This document shows, one piece after another, positions 52,557 through 61,675 of a stretch of 64,000 bases of DNA (the stretch's first letter is position 1; each line of letters opens with the position of its first letter). The notes beneath the pieces were generated by a model that had not been told where the DNA came from, ran no database searches, and worked only from the letters and a program-made list of their open reading frames with translations. The position numbers and the translations under genes were made by a program. The DNA comes from Pontibacter rufus (GTDB lineage: Bacteria; Bacteroidota; Bacteroidia; Cytophagales; Hymenobacteraceae). The stretch spans positions 124,001 through 188,000 of the forward strand of contig NZ_JADQDR010000008.1 in NCBI RefSeq assembly GCF_015694705.1, written 5' to 3'.

Positions 52557-53675
52557 ATGAGAATAACTACGCCTACATTACTTTTAGACAGGGAGAAGTG
52601 CCTGCACAACATTGGCAGGATGGTGGAGAAAGCAAAAAAAAGTAATATAAGGCTGCGGCCGCATTTCAAAACGCATCAGTCGGCGCAGGTGGGCGAGTGG
52701 TTTCGTTCTTTTGGTGTGGAGGCGATTACGGTGTCGTCGCTGCGCATGGCACGGTATTTTGCCAACCACGGCTGGAACGACATTATGGTAGCTTTTCCGG
52801 CCAATATACTTGAAATTGAAAGTATAAACGAACTGGCCGCGCGCATACAACTGCACCTGCTGGCCGTAAACCCGGAAACAGTGGAGCTGCTGGCCGGCAG
52901 TTTAAAACATAGCGTCGGTATCTGGCTCAAGATCGATGCCGGCTACCGCCGTACCGGCATCCTGCCAAACGACCATGCAGAACTGGACAAGATCCTGAAC
53001 AAGATAAAGCAAAGCGATAAACTGCACTTCCAGGGGTTTGTGGTGCACGACGGCCATACTTACAAACAGCCCGACACCGAAGCTATCCATACCATCCATA
53101 AAACATCCGTTTACCTCCTGCAACTGCTGCGCGAGCGCTACAAAAGCCAGTTTCCTGCTTTGCAGCTTTCTGTCGGCGATACGCCCTCCTGCAGTATTGT
53201 GAACGACTTGAGCGGGGTAGACGAAATCCGGCCGGGCAACTTTGTTTTTTACGACCTTACGCAGCAGCGCATCGGCTCCTGCACTTTTGATGACATAGCC
53301 GTGTGCATGGCCTGCCCTGTAGTGGCCAAGCACGCCGACAGGGGCGAGATTGTACTTTATGGCGGCAGTGTACATTTCTCCAAAGATAACCTGCCACAGC
53401 AAAACAGCACGGTAATTTATGGCCTGATGGTGGAACTGAATGGGAAAGGATGGACAGCACCGGTGGAAGGACTGGCCCTGGTGTCGCTGTCGCAGGAGCA
53501 CAGCGTGGTGAAGGCCAGCCCCGAACAGTTCGATAAATACCACATCGGCGACCTGATGTTTGTGCTGCCCGTACATTCGTGCCTGACCGCCGACCTGATG
53601 AAAGGCTATCTCACGCTGGAAGGGGAGCGGCTGGAGCATCTTTCGGGCGTACCGCAGCAGGAGGTGTTACTGTAA
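52557..53675 (+). CDS. D-threonine aldolase/D-serine dehydratase-like PLP enzyme
   Basis: 372 residues of fold-type III PLP enzyme (alanine racemase N-terminal barrel). K38 in RPHFKTHQ is the Schiff-base lysine; SVGDTPSC binds the phosphate region; the C-terminal domain has the metal ligands H340 and C342 in VLPVHSCLTADL, as in D-threonine aldolase and eukaryotic-type D-serine dehydratase. It acts on D-beta-hydroxy amino acids in the cytosol. The stop codon overlaps the lysozyme start codon (TAATG at 53673-53677), so the two genes are coupled. Confidence 0.88.
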   Translation: MRITTPTLLLDREKCLHNIGRMVEKAKKSNIRLRPHFKTHQSAQVGEWFRSFGVEAITVSSLRMARYFANHGWNDIMVAFPANILEIESINELAARIQLHLLAVNPETVELLAGSLKHSVGIWLKIDAGYRRTGILPNDHAELDKILNKIKQSDKLHFQGFVVHDGHTYKQPDTEAIHTIHKTSVYLLQLLRERYKSQFPALQLSVGDTPSCSIVNDLSGVDEIRPGNFVFYDLTQQRIGSCTFDDIAVCMACPVVAKHADRGEIVLYGGSVHFSKDNLPQQNSTVIYGLMVELNGKGWTAPVEGLALVSLSQEHSVVKASPEQFDKYHIGDLMFVLPVHSCLTADLMKGYLTLEGERLEHLSGVPQQEVLL

Positions 53676-54556
53676 TGGGCACCCCGCAAAAGCCTAAACC
53701 AAAGCTGCCTGCCGACGCTGCAGATGATGCCTGGGATAAGATTTCGGCCAGCCCGCCTAAGTATAAAAGCCAGCCTGCCAGGCGGCGCAGCATTCCTAAA
53801 AAGAAAAAGCTTACTAAAAGCAATAAAGGGAAATCGCCGCTGCTGTTTAAGGCAGGCGTTGCTGTGCTTATGCTGCTGGTGCTCGCAGTGCTGTACGTAG
53901 CGCTTTTTGTGGAAAAGCCTGAAGCGGCCTGGCCGGAGGGCTACAGCGTATACGGCATTGATGTGTCCAAATACCAGAAAGAGATTGACTGGCAGAAAGT
54001 GCGCGGGAATGAAATCTCGTTTGCCTTTTTAAAAGCTACCGAAGGCGCCACCCTGCAGGATGCCTCTTTTAAAGGAAACTGGGAACAGGCGCGCCGTGCC
54101 GGTATTCTGTGTGGCGCCTACCATTTTTACAGGCCGCACCTGAATCCGGAAGTACAGGCCAGAAACTTTATATCGCTGGTGAAATTGCAGCCCGGCGATC
54201 TGCCGCCTGTGCTGGATGTGGAGGTAAAAGGCCGGAAATCAAAGGAGCAACTGCGGCAGGATCTGCAGGTATGGCTGCGGCAGGTAGAAAAGGCATACGG
54301 CATCAAACCCATTATCTACACCAACTATACTTTTTACAAGGATTACCTGGCAGGTCATTTCGACGATTATCACCTCTGGATAGCCCATTATCAGGTGCCG
54401 GAGCTGAAACTGGAAAAAACCGACAAACTGAAACTTGCTTTCTGGCAGCACACCGATGGCGGTGTGATAGACGGAATTGTGGGCGCAGTAGATTGCAACG
54501 TATTTTACGGCAGCATGCGCGATTTAAGAAGCGTTTGCCTGAAAGCGCATCCGTAG
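53675..54556 (+). CDS. Membrane-anchored GH25 lysozyme
   Basis: 293 residues from the ATG at 53675, inside the TAATG overlap. A basic, Pro/Lys-rich cytoplasmic stretch (1-55) is followed by one helix (about 58-78) and a GH25 barrel with YGIDVSKYQKEIDW (D96), LDVEVKG (D181, E183) and FWQHTDGGVIDG. GH25 enzymes cleave the MurNAc-GlcNAc bond of peptidoglycan. The anchor would place it on the periplasmic side. Translational coupling to a D-amino-acid enzyme hints at a shared role in wall turnover, but that is inference. Confidence 0.9.
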   Translation: MGTPQKPKPKLPADAADDAWDKISASPPKYKSQPARRRSIPKKKKLTKSNKGKSPLLFKAGVAVLMLLVLAVLYVALFVEKPEAAWPEGYSVYGIDVSKYQKEIDWQKVRGNEISFAFLKATEGATLQDASFKGNWEQARRAGILCGAYHFYRPHLNPEVQARNFISLVKLQPGDLPPVLDVEVKGRKSKEQLRQDLQVWLRQVEKAYGIKPIIYTNYTFYKDYLAGHFDDYHLWIAHYQVPELKLEKTDKLKLAFWQHTDGGVIDGIVGAVDCNVFYGSMRDLRSVCLKAHP

Positions 54557-54664
54557 AAGCAGAAAATACAAATCCGGCTTTAACAGATAATTCATCAATT
54601 CCCTTACGGATTTCCTGTTTAGATACCTTTATACCGTTTACCTGCCCGGATATACGAGACTGAT

Positions 54665-54712
54665 AAAAGCAGCGGGCGGAACATCATAACTGATGCTCCG
54701 CCCGTTGCTTTT
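54665..54712. terminator. Bidirectional hairpin terminator
   Basis: AAAAGCAGCGGGCGGA-CATCA and its near complement (two mismatched pairs) with a 4-nt loop (TAAC); A-run on the left and TTTTATACT on the right. It lies between the convergent lysozyme and low-complexity genes. Confidence 0.8.
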
Positions 54713-54756
54713 ATACTATATTAAATACTTACTGTAGTATACTACCCGTTATTCTG

Positions 54757-55572
54757 TTAATAGCGATCGTAGTCTCTGTTGTCGTCCCGGCGGTCATGGT
54801 TGCGGTCAAAAGTGCGTGTCTGGTTCTGGCTTCGGATATAGTCGCTTTCTGGATTGTTGTTGCTGCCGCCAAAGTAGCCGCTCATGCCGTAGCGTTCGCT
54901 GGTGCTGCCGGTGTCGCCACCATGTGCATAGCCGTCCCTGGAGCCCCAAAAGCCCGAATAGTTGTCTCTGTTGCGTACATCACGGTCGTAGCCGCTGTCT
55001 ATGTAGTTTCCGCGGGAGCTGCCACCATAGCTGTGTGAGCCATAGTTGTCGTTGCCGGAACGGTTCAGGTCGTTGCTTTCAAAGCGGTGCGCAGTATCGT
55101 TGCCATACAGGTTGCGGTTGCCCGAGTTAGAACTCATGCCCCTGTCGGAACCACGGTTATAGGCACTGTTGCCGGAGTTGTAGTTGCTGCGGCCGCTGTA
55201 CATATTGCTGTTGTAGCCAGGGCTGTTCAGGTTACTTTGCCTTGCCTCGTCCGGGCTGCCCATACCACTGAAATAATTGTACCCGCTGCTGTCGTTGCGC
55301 TGCGATGGGTGTTGTCCGCCCCTGGCAGTGCCAAAGCCCTGTGCGCCGCCGTAGCTGCCCATGCTGCCATAGTTGCGGGAAGTACTGTAAGGGTCGTTCA
55401 TGCTGCGGTTGGCTGTATGGCGTGAGCTGTCCGGGTTGTTGCCCTGATTGCCATAGCTGCCGCGGGACTGGTAACCGTAGTTGTTGTCCTGCTCCGGATG
55501 ACGGTAACGCTCTGATCGATGTGTCTGATAATGGCCTGTATCGCCGTAGCGATCTGATTGATTTCTGTTCAT
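54757..55572 (-). CDS. Gly/Asn/Ser/Tyr/Arg-rich low-complexity protein
   Basis: 271 residues with almost no aliphatic residues. Repeating short units such as SRNYGSMGSYGG, NSGNSAYNRGSDRGMSS and DRDVRNRDNYSGFWGSRDGY place aromatic residues at intervals in a polar, Gly-rich background. There is no signal peptide, domain or membrane helix. The composition is prion-like and favours phase separation or hydrogel behaviour in other proteins; here that is only a possibility. The C-terminus is charged (HDRRDDNRDYDRY). It may be a stress-related intrinsically disordered protein. The frame is long, clean and bounded by a terminator, supporting a real gene. Confidence 0.72.
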   Translation of the reverse strand: MNRNQSDRYGDTGHYQTHRSERYRHPEQDNNYGYQSRGSYGNQGNNPDSSRHTANRSMNDPYSTSRNYGSMGSYGGAQGFGTARGGQHPSQRNDSSGYNYFSGMGSPDEARQSNLNSPGYNSNMYSGRSNYNSGNSAYNRGSDRGMSSNSGNRNLYGNDTAHRFESNDLNRSGNDNYGSHSYGGSSRGNYIDSGYDRDVRNRDNYSGFWGSRDGYAHGGDTGSTSERYGMSGYFGGSNNNPESDYIRSQNQTRTFDRNHDRRDDNRDYDRY

Positions 55573-56068
55573 AGCTTTTAGAATTTTAGAGGTTATAAAT
55601 AGTTGTCTTCTATCTTTTTAACGGGAGGGAATAGCAGGGGTTAACGAAAATCTGAAATAACGGCAGTAGCAGCCGGGAACAAATAACGCCGGATCAGCAC
55701 CCCATTTGCCGCTGGCATAAGCCGGAAAGTGAAACAGCCCTGAAGCCAGAGGAGATCAGGCAGGCGCCAGCATCCGAAGTATGACTTCATGTGCAGAACA
55801 GAAATCTTTATTCAGGGAGAGGAATCAAATAAACCGGTTTATCTGGCGCAGCCATACTTTGCCTGTGCAACTTCTCTATAGCCTGATAACACCTCTGAGA
55901 GCGGGGATTTGGATTGGGGAAATTGTATCGCTTTGCGCATTTTCTACAACTTCCGGGGTCTAAAATAAGTAAATGCATCTACTTTGGGGGCGCCTGATAA
56001 AGTATAAATCCGGCATTTGTTCTTGCTGCGCTGCTCCGGGTATAGGTTTAACAGATGTAAGGGAGTAT
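55573..56068. other. 496-bp divergent intergenic region
   Basis: It separates the divergent low-complexity and nucleotidyltransferase genes. Short frames inside it (for example 55781-55963) have no domain signal. One AAGTATA lies at about 56000. Apart from the two promoters it must contain, I see nothing. Confidence 0.45.
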
Positions 56069-56836
56069 ATGGCCAAAGAAGTTAAAAAGAAAGCAGCACA
56101 GGAGAAGAAGAGCGAGAAAAAAGAAGCGCATGATTTTTATGAAAGTGCCCTTAACCTGCTCACACAAAGCAAAGCAGATTTCCTGGTGGGAGGGGGCTTT
56201 GCGCTGCGCGAGTATACCGGCATTATGCGCGACACCAAAGATTTGGATGTTTTCTGCAAATCCGGGGAGTGCCCGCATATTATGAAATGGTTTAACGAAC
56301 AGGGCTATAAAACGGAACTGACGGATCCACGCTGGCTTGCCAAAGCCATCATCGGCGACAACTTTGTAGACGTTATCTTCAACAATCCCGGCAATCACTG
56401 TGCCGTGGACGACAGCTGGCTGGAACGTGCTGTAAAAGGAGAGCTTTTTGGCGTAAAGGTAAAATATATTCCGGCTGAGGCGCTTATCTGGTCGAAACTG
56501 TATGTGCAGAACCGCGAACGTTATGATGGCGGCGATATCAACCATATCATACTGCGCTGGGGCAACAAACTGGACTGGAAATGGATTTGGATGCACATGG
56601 AACCGCACTGGCATTTGCTGCTGGCGCAGTTTCTGTCGTTTCAGTTTGTATATCCCTCCGATCGCGACATCATCCCGAAGTGGCTCTTTGAGGAGCTCCT
56701 GGATCGGGCAAGAGATCAGTTCGACCTGCCCACACCGGCAGATAAAATCTGCCTGGGTCCGCTTATTGATCAGACACAATACGCAACCGATATCACCGAA
56801 TGGAACTATAAGGTAGTAACCATGAGATCCATATAA
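56069..56836 (+). CDS. Predicted nucleotidyltransferase
   Basis: 255 residues from the ATG at 56069, which follows GGGAG at 56061-56065; the upstream extension to 55973 is Cys-rich and unlikely. After a Lys/Glu-rich start, the nucleotidyltransferase signature appears: FLVGGGFALREYTG (G41-G43) and KDLDVF with D58 and D60, then a third acidic position near FVDVIF. The C-terminal half is helical with many Trp and His residues (LDWKWIWMHMEPHWHLL). It is immediately followed, 1 bp later, by a metallophosphoesterase gene, so they form an operon. It may nucleotidylate a protein or RNA; the substrate is unknown. Confidence 0.8.
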   Translation: MAKEVKKKAAQEKKSEKKEAHDFYESALNLLTQSKADFLVGGGFALREYTGIMRDTKDLDVFCKSGECPHIMKWFNEQGYKTELTDPRWLAKAIIGDNFVDVIFNNPGNHCAVDDSWLERAVKGELFGVKVKYIPAEALIWSKLYVQNRERYDGGDINHIILRWGNKLDWKWIWMHMEPHWHLLLAQFLSFQFVYPSDRDIIPKWLFEELLDRARDQFDLPTPADKICLGPLIDQTQYATDITEWNYKVVTMRSI

Positions 56837-56837
56837 A

Positions 56838-57587
56838 ATGATGCAGACCGAAAACAAAACCAGTATAACCAATATCGCTGCCGTAGGCGATATACATGTG
56901 TGCGAAACAGACCAGGGTAAATGGGAAGACTTTTTCAGGGAAGTTTCGCAAAGGGCCGATGTGCTGCTGCTGTGCGGCGACCTGACCGACACCGGCCGGG
57001 TGGCTGAGGCTGAAGTGCTGGCTCATGAACTGAAATCGTGCACCATACCGGTGGTGGCCGTGCTCGGCAACCACGACTATGAGCGCGACAACGGCAAAGC
57101 CATCCGCAAATTACTGATCAACGAGAACGTGCACCTGCTGGACGGCGACAGCGTGGTGATAGGCGATGTGGGGTTTGCCGGCGTAAAGGGATTCGGCGGT
57201 GGCTTCGACAAAGCCATGCTGGGCATGTTCGGGGAGCAGATGATCAAAGATTTTGTGCAGGAAGCCGTAGATGAGGCCCTGAAACTGGACGGCGCTCTGG
57301 CCCGCCTCGACAGCGAGCACGTGGATTTAAAAAAGATAGCAGTGCTGCATTATGCGCCCATCAAAGCCACGGTAGAAGGAGAACCCGAACAGATTTTTCC
57401 GTTCCTGGGATCATCCCGCCTGGCCGAGCCACTGAACCGGCGGCAGGTGCTGGCTGCTTTTCATGGTCACGCCCATATTGGTGTGCTGGAGGGCGAAACC
57501 TCAAAAGGCGTAAAGGTATTTAATGTATCTAAGCCTATACTTGAACGAGAGGGTTATGACCCGGCTTTTTACCTGTTTCAAGTATAG
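56838..57587 (+). CDS. Metallophosphoesterase
   Basis: 249 residues of calcineurin-like phosphoesterase: GDIHV (D18, H20), CGDLTDTG, GNHDYE and HGHAHIG supply the dinuclear metal ligands. A central segment (about 105-165) is an insertion typical of this subfamily. It is probably cytosolic. It begins 1 bp after the nucleotidyltransferase gene, giving a writer-and-eraser style pair (nucleotidyl transfer and phosphoester cleavage); the pairing is seen, the joint function is inferred. Confidence 0.88.
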   Translation: MMQTENKTSITNIAAVGDIHVCETDQGKWEDFFREVSQRADVLLLCGDLTDTGRVAEAEVLAHELKSCTIPVVAVLGNHDYERDNGKAIRKLLINENVHLLDGDSVVIGDVGFAGVKGFGGGFDKAMLGMFGEQMIKDFVQEAVDEALKLDGALARLDSEHVDLKKIAVLHYAPIKATVEGEPEQIFPFLGSSRLAEPLNRRQVLAAFHGHAHIGVLEGETSKGVKVFNVSKPILEREGYDPAFYLFQV

Positions 57588-57610
57588 GCGTAAGTATAAA
57601 CGGTAAAGCC

Positions 57611-57665
57611 CGGCAGGTTTAGCCAGGCAGTTCTGGTATAGCAAGTTATAAGCAGGAACCTGCCG
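57611..57665 (+). terminator. Weak hairpin after the phosphoesterase gene
   Basis: CGGCAGGTT (57611-57619) pairs with AACCTGCCG (57657-57665) across a 37-nt loop. It is the same core as the terminator at 27807-27838. The long loop makes it a doubtful terminator; it may be a decayed dispersed repeat. Confidence 0.35.
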
Positions 57666-57779
57666 TGTTTGTTTACAAACGATTTATACTTTAAGAACCA
57701 TGTGCCTGGGATGCTTTGAAAAGCATGGGGCTGTACTTACGTTTCGGATTGTACTTATACTTCTGTCAGATTACAAATT

Positions 57780-58121
57780 ATGATACAATTATACCACAAC
57801 AATCGCTGCAGCAAGAGCCGCCAGGCCCTGGAGTTGCTACAGGACGAGGGGCAGGAAGTACAGGTAATAGAATACCTGAAACAGGCGCCGACTGCCGGGG
57901 AACTGGAGCGTATCGTGCAGAAACTGGGCATAAAGCCGGAGCAGCTGCTGCGCAAAGGCGAAAGCGTATACAAAACACAGTTTGCCGGCCAGACGCATAC
58001 CGACGAAGAATGGATCCGGATAATGGCAGAGCACCCTGTGCTGATAGAGCGCCCGATTATAGTAAATGGCAACAAAGCCGTTATCGGCAGGCCACCCGAA
58101 AAGGTGTTGACTATACTTTAA
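57780..58121 (+). CDS. arsC: ArsC-family arsenate reductase-like protein
   Basis: 113 residues, thioredoxin/glutaredoxin fold of the ArsC/Spx family. C10 in HNNRCSKSR is the catalytic cysteine, and R58, R91 (ERPIIV) and R104 (GRPPE) match the arginines that bind arsenate in glutaredoxin-linked ArsC. Length and motifs fit arsenate reductase rather than Spx, which has a second Cys and lacks this arginine set. No other ars gene is adjacent, so a different physiological substrate is possible. Confidence 0.82.
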   Translation: MIQLYHNNRCSKSRQALELLQDEGQEVQVIEYLKQAPTAGELERIVQKLGIKPEQLLRKGESVYKTQFAGQTHTDEEWIRIMAEHPVLIERPIIVNGNKAVIGRPPEKVLTIL

Positions 58122-58289
58122 CCAGTTGAATACCAGCGTGCCAGGTGAGTTGCAGAAAATTTAGCGGCTGTATCAAAATAAGTAGCGAGTGATTAAACTA
58201 TTCAGTTTAATGGCTGTATAATCCTATAATCCTGCTCTTCATCATCTATACGTATCCCTTCGTTGTGCCTCACCATTATTCTGAAATTT

Positions 58290-59381
58290 ATGCCATTCCG
58301 CCTGCTGTTTTTGTTTTTGTCTGCTGCTATTCTGCTGCTGCCCGGCCAGGCTGAGGCACAGGAAGGTACAGGCTTCCGGATTCTGGGAATTCACCTCGAT
58401 TCTGCACTTACGCCCAAGCCGCCAAAGGTAGACACTGCCTATATCGCGAGCTATAACAGGATGCTGCACGTGCACCTGTTGCTGGAAGACACGGATTATG
58501 CGCTTCGTTTTATCGGTGATCAGGATCGGGTCATTTACAAGCCGAATGTATCCTCTTCAGTTGGAATAGGCGTGAGTTATAGCTGGCTGAGTTTTCATGC
58601 GACTATCCCGACACCCAATTCAGGAAATGATGAGGCCGAAAAAGGGAAGACAGACCAGTTTAAGCTCGGGATTAGCCTAAACGGGCGCAAATTATGGTTC
58701 GATACCAATTACCAGCAATACAAAGGCTTGTATTTGAGTAACCCTGAGGTGCTGGCGGAAGATTGGTTTCAGCAAAATACAGGCTACCCCGTACGCCCCG
58801 ATGTTTCCTCTAAAGCCTTTCTTGCCCGCGTTTATTATAGCTTTAATAACAAAAGGTTCTCACATCCTGCCACAACATTCCGGCGCGAACGGCAAAAGAA
58901 AAGTGCCGGTTCGTTTTTACTGGGTGGTACATTCATGTACACGCAGGTGGCCGGTGATTCGTCGTTGCTGCCGGCAAGCATAGAGGCAAACTTCCCCGAC
59001 GATGCCAACCTGGTGCGTTACCGGGCAGCCACCTACAGCGTGAATGTGGGTTACGCGCACACGTTCGTTTTCAAGAAATACCTGTTTACGTCGCTTTCTC
59101 TCCGGCCGGGCCTGGCCGTCAGGAGCCGTAGCGGTGTGCAGCCGGGCAATGTAGCGGCAGATCTTCCGGCACAGCTGGGTATACAGGGCGATGGCCGTGT
59201 GACCTTTGGCTTTAACAGCGATAAATATTATGGTGGTATTACGGGCAATATGCTGTTTTCGTCAGGCAGCCTGGAAGCCAGCAACCGCCAGCGCAGCTAC
59301 TATTCTGAGGTGCAGATACTGTTTGGAAGGCGCTTCGGCTACAAAGCCAAAGGGTTGCTGGACAAAGTACCCGGCTTTTAG
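58290..59381 (+). CDS. DUF4421-family secreted/outer-membrane protein
   Basis: 363 residues from the ATG at 58290, which gives a signal peptide (1-22, ending AEAQ); the frame extends nine residues upstream. The body has the DUF4421 pattern: YNRMLHVHLLLEDTDYALRF, VGIGVSYSWLSFHATIP, KLWFDTNYQQYKGLYLSNPE, then paired beta-strands to ILFGRRFGYKAKG. It is predicted to be an outer-membrane beta-barrel of unknown function. It ends before the large palindrome at 59539. Confidence 0.87.
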   Translation: MPFRLLFLFLSAAILLLPGQAEAQEGTGFRILGIHLDSALTPKPPKVDTAYIASYNRMLHVHLLLEDTDYALRFIGDQDRVIYKPNVSSSVGIGVSYSWLSFHATIPTPNSGNDEAEKGKTDQFKLGISLNGRKLWFDTNYQQYKGLYLSNPEVLAEDWFQQNTGYPVRPDVSSKAFLARVYYSFNNKRFSHPATTFRRERQKKSAGSFLLGGTFMYTQVAGDSSLLPASIEANFPDDANLVRYRAATYSVNVGYAHTFVFKKYLFTSLSLRPGLAVRSRSGVQPGNVAADLPAQLGIQGDGRVTFGFNSDKYYGGITGNMLFSSGSLEASNRQRSYYSEVQILFGRRFGYKAKGLLDKVPGF

Positions 59382-59538
59382 CCTGAGCAAGTATAAAGCC
59401 ACAGGTACTTAAACGTTAGGTACAAGACTTTTAAAGTATAACAAGCTGATTATAGGTGATTAAGCCGTGCTTTTTAAGATGAGATGTCAAGATATTGAAC
59501 CCATGAAACTCAAAGGATAATATAATTTTGCCTCTGTA

Positions 59539-59610
59539 CATCTAATCGTATAAACAACACGGCCACCTGCGCAAAGATGCAGGTGGCCGTGTTGTTTATA
59601 CGATTAGATG
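59539..59610. terminator. 72-bp bidirectional terminator with perfect 32-bp arms
   Basis: CATCTAATCGTATAAACAAC starts a 32-nt arm (59539-59570) that is perfectly complementary to 59579-59610 around the loop GCAAAGAT. It is GC-rich only in its centre (ACGGCCACCTGC). It lies between the convergent DUF4421 and M13 peptidase genes. Confidence 0.85.
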
Positions 59611-59614
59611 CTGT

Positions 59615-61675
59615 TTACCAGATCTTCACGCGTGCACTGTCGGGCAGGTACATTTTCTGTCCGGGCTTAACATCAAATGCTTCGTAAAATTCCGGTACGT
59701 CGGCAAAGGGGCCGTTTACGCGTAGGTTGGCCGGCGAATGCACATCCGTCAGGATTTGCCGGGCCAGGCGCTCGTCGCGCTGGTGGCTTTGCCAGCCCAG
59801 GGCATAACCCAGAAAGTAGCGCTGCACCGGCGTAAGCCCGCCAATTTTCTCGCCCTTTTTATACTGCTCCGTTTTCTTAAAAGCATCCAGGCCGATGACG
59901 ATGCCACCTAAATCGGCAATGTTCTCACCGGCTGTGGCGCGGCCATTTACGTGCATGCTGTCCAGCACAGTATAGTTGTCGAACTGGTTTACAATCTGGT
60001 CTACCTTTTTCTTAAACAGCTCCTGGTCTTTGTCTGTCCACCAGTTGCGCAGATTGCCCGCCGCATCATACTGGCTGCCTTGGTCATCAAAACCGTGCGT
60101 CAGCTCGTGGCCGATGGTGGAGGCGCCTACATACCCATAAATAATGGCATCGTCGGCTTCTGCATCTTTTAAACCCGGCACAGCGAAGATAGCGGCCGGC
60201 AGCACAATTTCGTTGTTGCTGGGGTTGTAATAAGCATTATAGGTCTGCGGTGTCATGCTCCACTCAGTACGGTCTACGGGTTTGCCCAGCTTGTTGAGGT
60301 TATAGTTGTACCACCATTGATTGGCGCGCATGACATTGCGGACATAAGAGCTGCGGTCAATTTCCAGATCCGAAAAATCTTTCCACTGTTCGGGGTAGCC
60401 TACTTTCTTGTTGATTTTGTTCAGCTTTGCAAGCGCTTTCTGCTTGGTAGAATCGCTCATCCAGTCCAGTTTTTTGATATGGTCGCGGAACGAGGCCACC
60501 ACGTTATCTGCCAGTTGTTCGTAGCGCTGCTTGGTCTCCGGCGAAAAGTAATCCTTTACAAACAGCTGGCCCAGCATTTCGCCCATGGCATCTTCCTCGG
60601 CATCCAGCACACGTTTCCAGCGGGGGCGCTGCTCGGTGCTGCCCTGCATCACGGTACCATAAAAGCGGAAATTCTCCTCGTCGAAAGGCTTGCTCAGGTT
60701 GTCGGCATAAGCGTGCACCAGGTGCCATCTCAGGTATGCTTTCCAGTCGTCAATGGAAGCATTGCTGAGCAGTTTGCCGGTTTCTTTGTAAAATTCCGGC
60801 TGGCCCACAATCACGCTGTCCACGTTGCTGATGTTCATTTGCGCCAGCCAGTTTTTCCAGTCGATGCCGGGCGTCAGCTTGTCCAGTTCCGCTACCGACA
60901 TCTTGTTGTAATTGGCATAAGGGTCGCGGAGGTCGGCCAGTTTGCGGGAAGCTTTGGCCATGGCCGTTTCGAGCTTCATGACACGGGCGCTGTTTTGTTG
61001 TGCGGTATGCGCATCCTGCCCCATCAACTCAAACGTGTTGGCTACGTGCTTTACGTATTCCTGGCGGATGTTGGCGGTGCGGCTGTCGGTGTTGAAGTAA
61101 TAATCACGGTTTGGCAACCCAAGCCCCGATTGCCACAGGTATAAGGCCATCACATCGCTGTGTTTGGCATCCTGCTCTACAAACACGCCGGCCGGCGAGG
61201 TAACGCCATAAGGTTTCAGCTGCGCGATCACGGCCTGCACATCGGCAGGCGTTTTCATAGCTTCAATACGGTCCAGTTCCGGCTTCAGTGGCTGCAGGCC
61301 CTGCCTGTTGATTGTTGTGGTGTCCATGCCAGTGTGGTAGAAATCACCGATTTTCTGCTCGTTGGTGCCATCGGCCGCATCAGCTTTGGCTGCTTTCTCG
61401 CTGATATCGCGCAGGCGGGCATACATTTCTTCCTGCACTTCCTTGCCGATGCTCCAGCTGCTTTCCGAGGCCGGAATCGGGTGGTTCTTTATCCAGGTAC
61501 CGTTGGCGTAAGTAAAAAAGTCATCGCCCGGGGCAACGGTTGTGTCGCGGTTGCTGCTAATGAGGTCGGGCTCGTCTGCAGCAGCTTTTTCATATTTATG
61601 GCAGCCGGCCAGCAAAGTTGTAGCCAGCAAAGGCGAAACGACCAGAAGCCGTTTCAGAAAAGTTTTGTTTTTCAT
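59615..61675 (-). CDS. M13-family metallopeptidase lipoprotein (neprilysin-like)
   Basis: 686 residues from the ATG at 61673-61675, where a lipoprotein signal starts (lipobox LLAGC, C25); the frame extends 15 residues upstream without a signal. A peptidase_M13 N-terminal domain (about 45-420) is followed by the catalytic part with the zinc site HELTH (in IGHELTHGFDD), ENIADLGG supplying the third ligand Glu, and the NAYYNPSNNEIVLPAAI substrate-binding motif. It degrades oligopeptides at the periplasmic or cell-surface side. It is monocistronic. Confidence 0.94.
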   Translation of the reverse strand: MKNKTFLKRLLVVSPLLATTLLAGCHKYEKAAADEPDLISSNRDTTVAPGDDFFTYANGTWIKNHPIPASESSWSIGKEVQEEMYARLRDISEKAAKADAADGTNEQKIGDFYHTGMDTTTINRQGLQPLKPELDRIEAMKTPADVQAVIAQLKPYGVTSPAGVFVEQDAKHSDVMALYLWQSGLGLPNRDYYFNTDSRTANIRQEYVKHVANTFELMGQDAHTAQQNSARVMKLETAMAKASRKLADLRDPYANYNKMSVAELDKLTPGIDWKNWLAQMNISNVDSVIVGQPEFYKETGKLLSNASIDDWKAYLRWHLVHAYADNLSKPFDEENFRFYGTVMQGSTEQRPRWKRVLDAEEDAMGEMLGQLFVKDYFSPETKQRYEQLADNVVASFRDHIKKLDWMSDSTKQKALAKLNKINKKVGYPEQWKDFSDLEIDRSSYVRNVMRANQWWYNYNLNKLGKPVDRTEWSMTPQTYNAYYNPSNNEIVLPAAIFAVPGLKDAEADDAIIYGYVGASTIGHELTHGFDDQGSQYDAAGNLRNWWTDKDQELFKKKVDQIVNQFDNYTVLDSMHVNGRATAGENIADLGGIVIGLDAFKKTEQYKKGEKIGGLTPVQRYFLGYALGWQSHQRDERLARQILTDVHSPANLRVNGPFADVPEFYEAFDVKPGQKMYLPDSARVKIW

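Noticed and set aside
55781..55963. Small plus-strand gene in the gap before the nucleotidyltransferase
   Set aside because: No domain, no ribosome-binding signal and no hydrophobic or charged pattern; likely chance.
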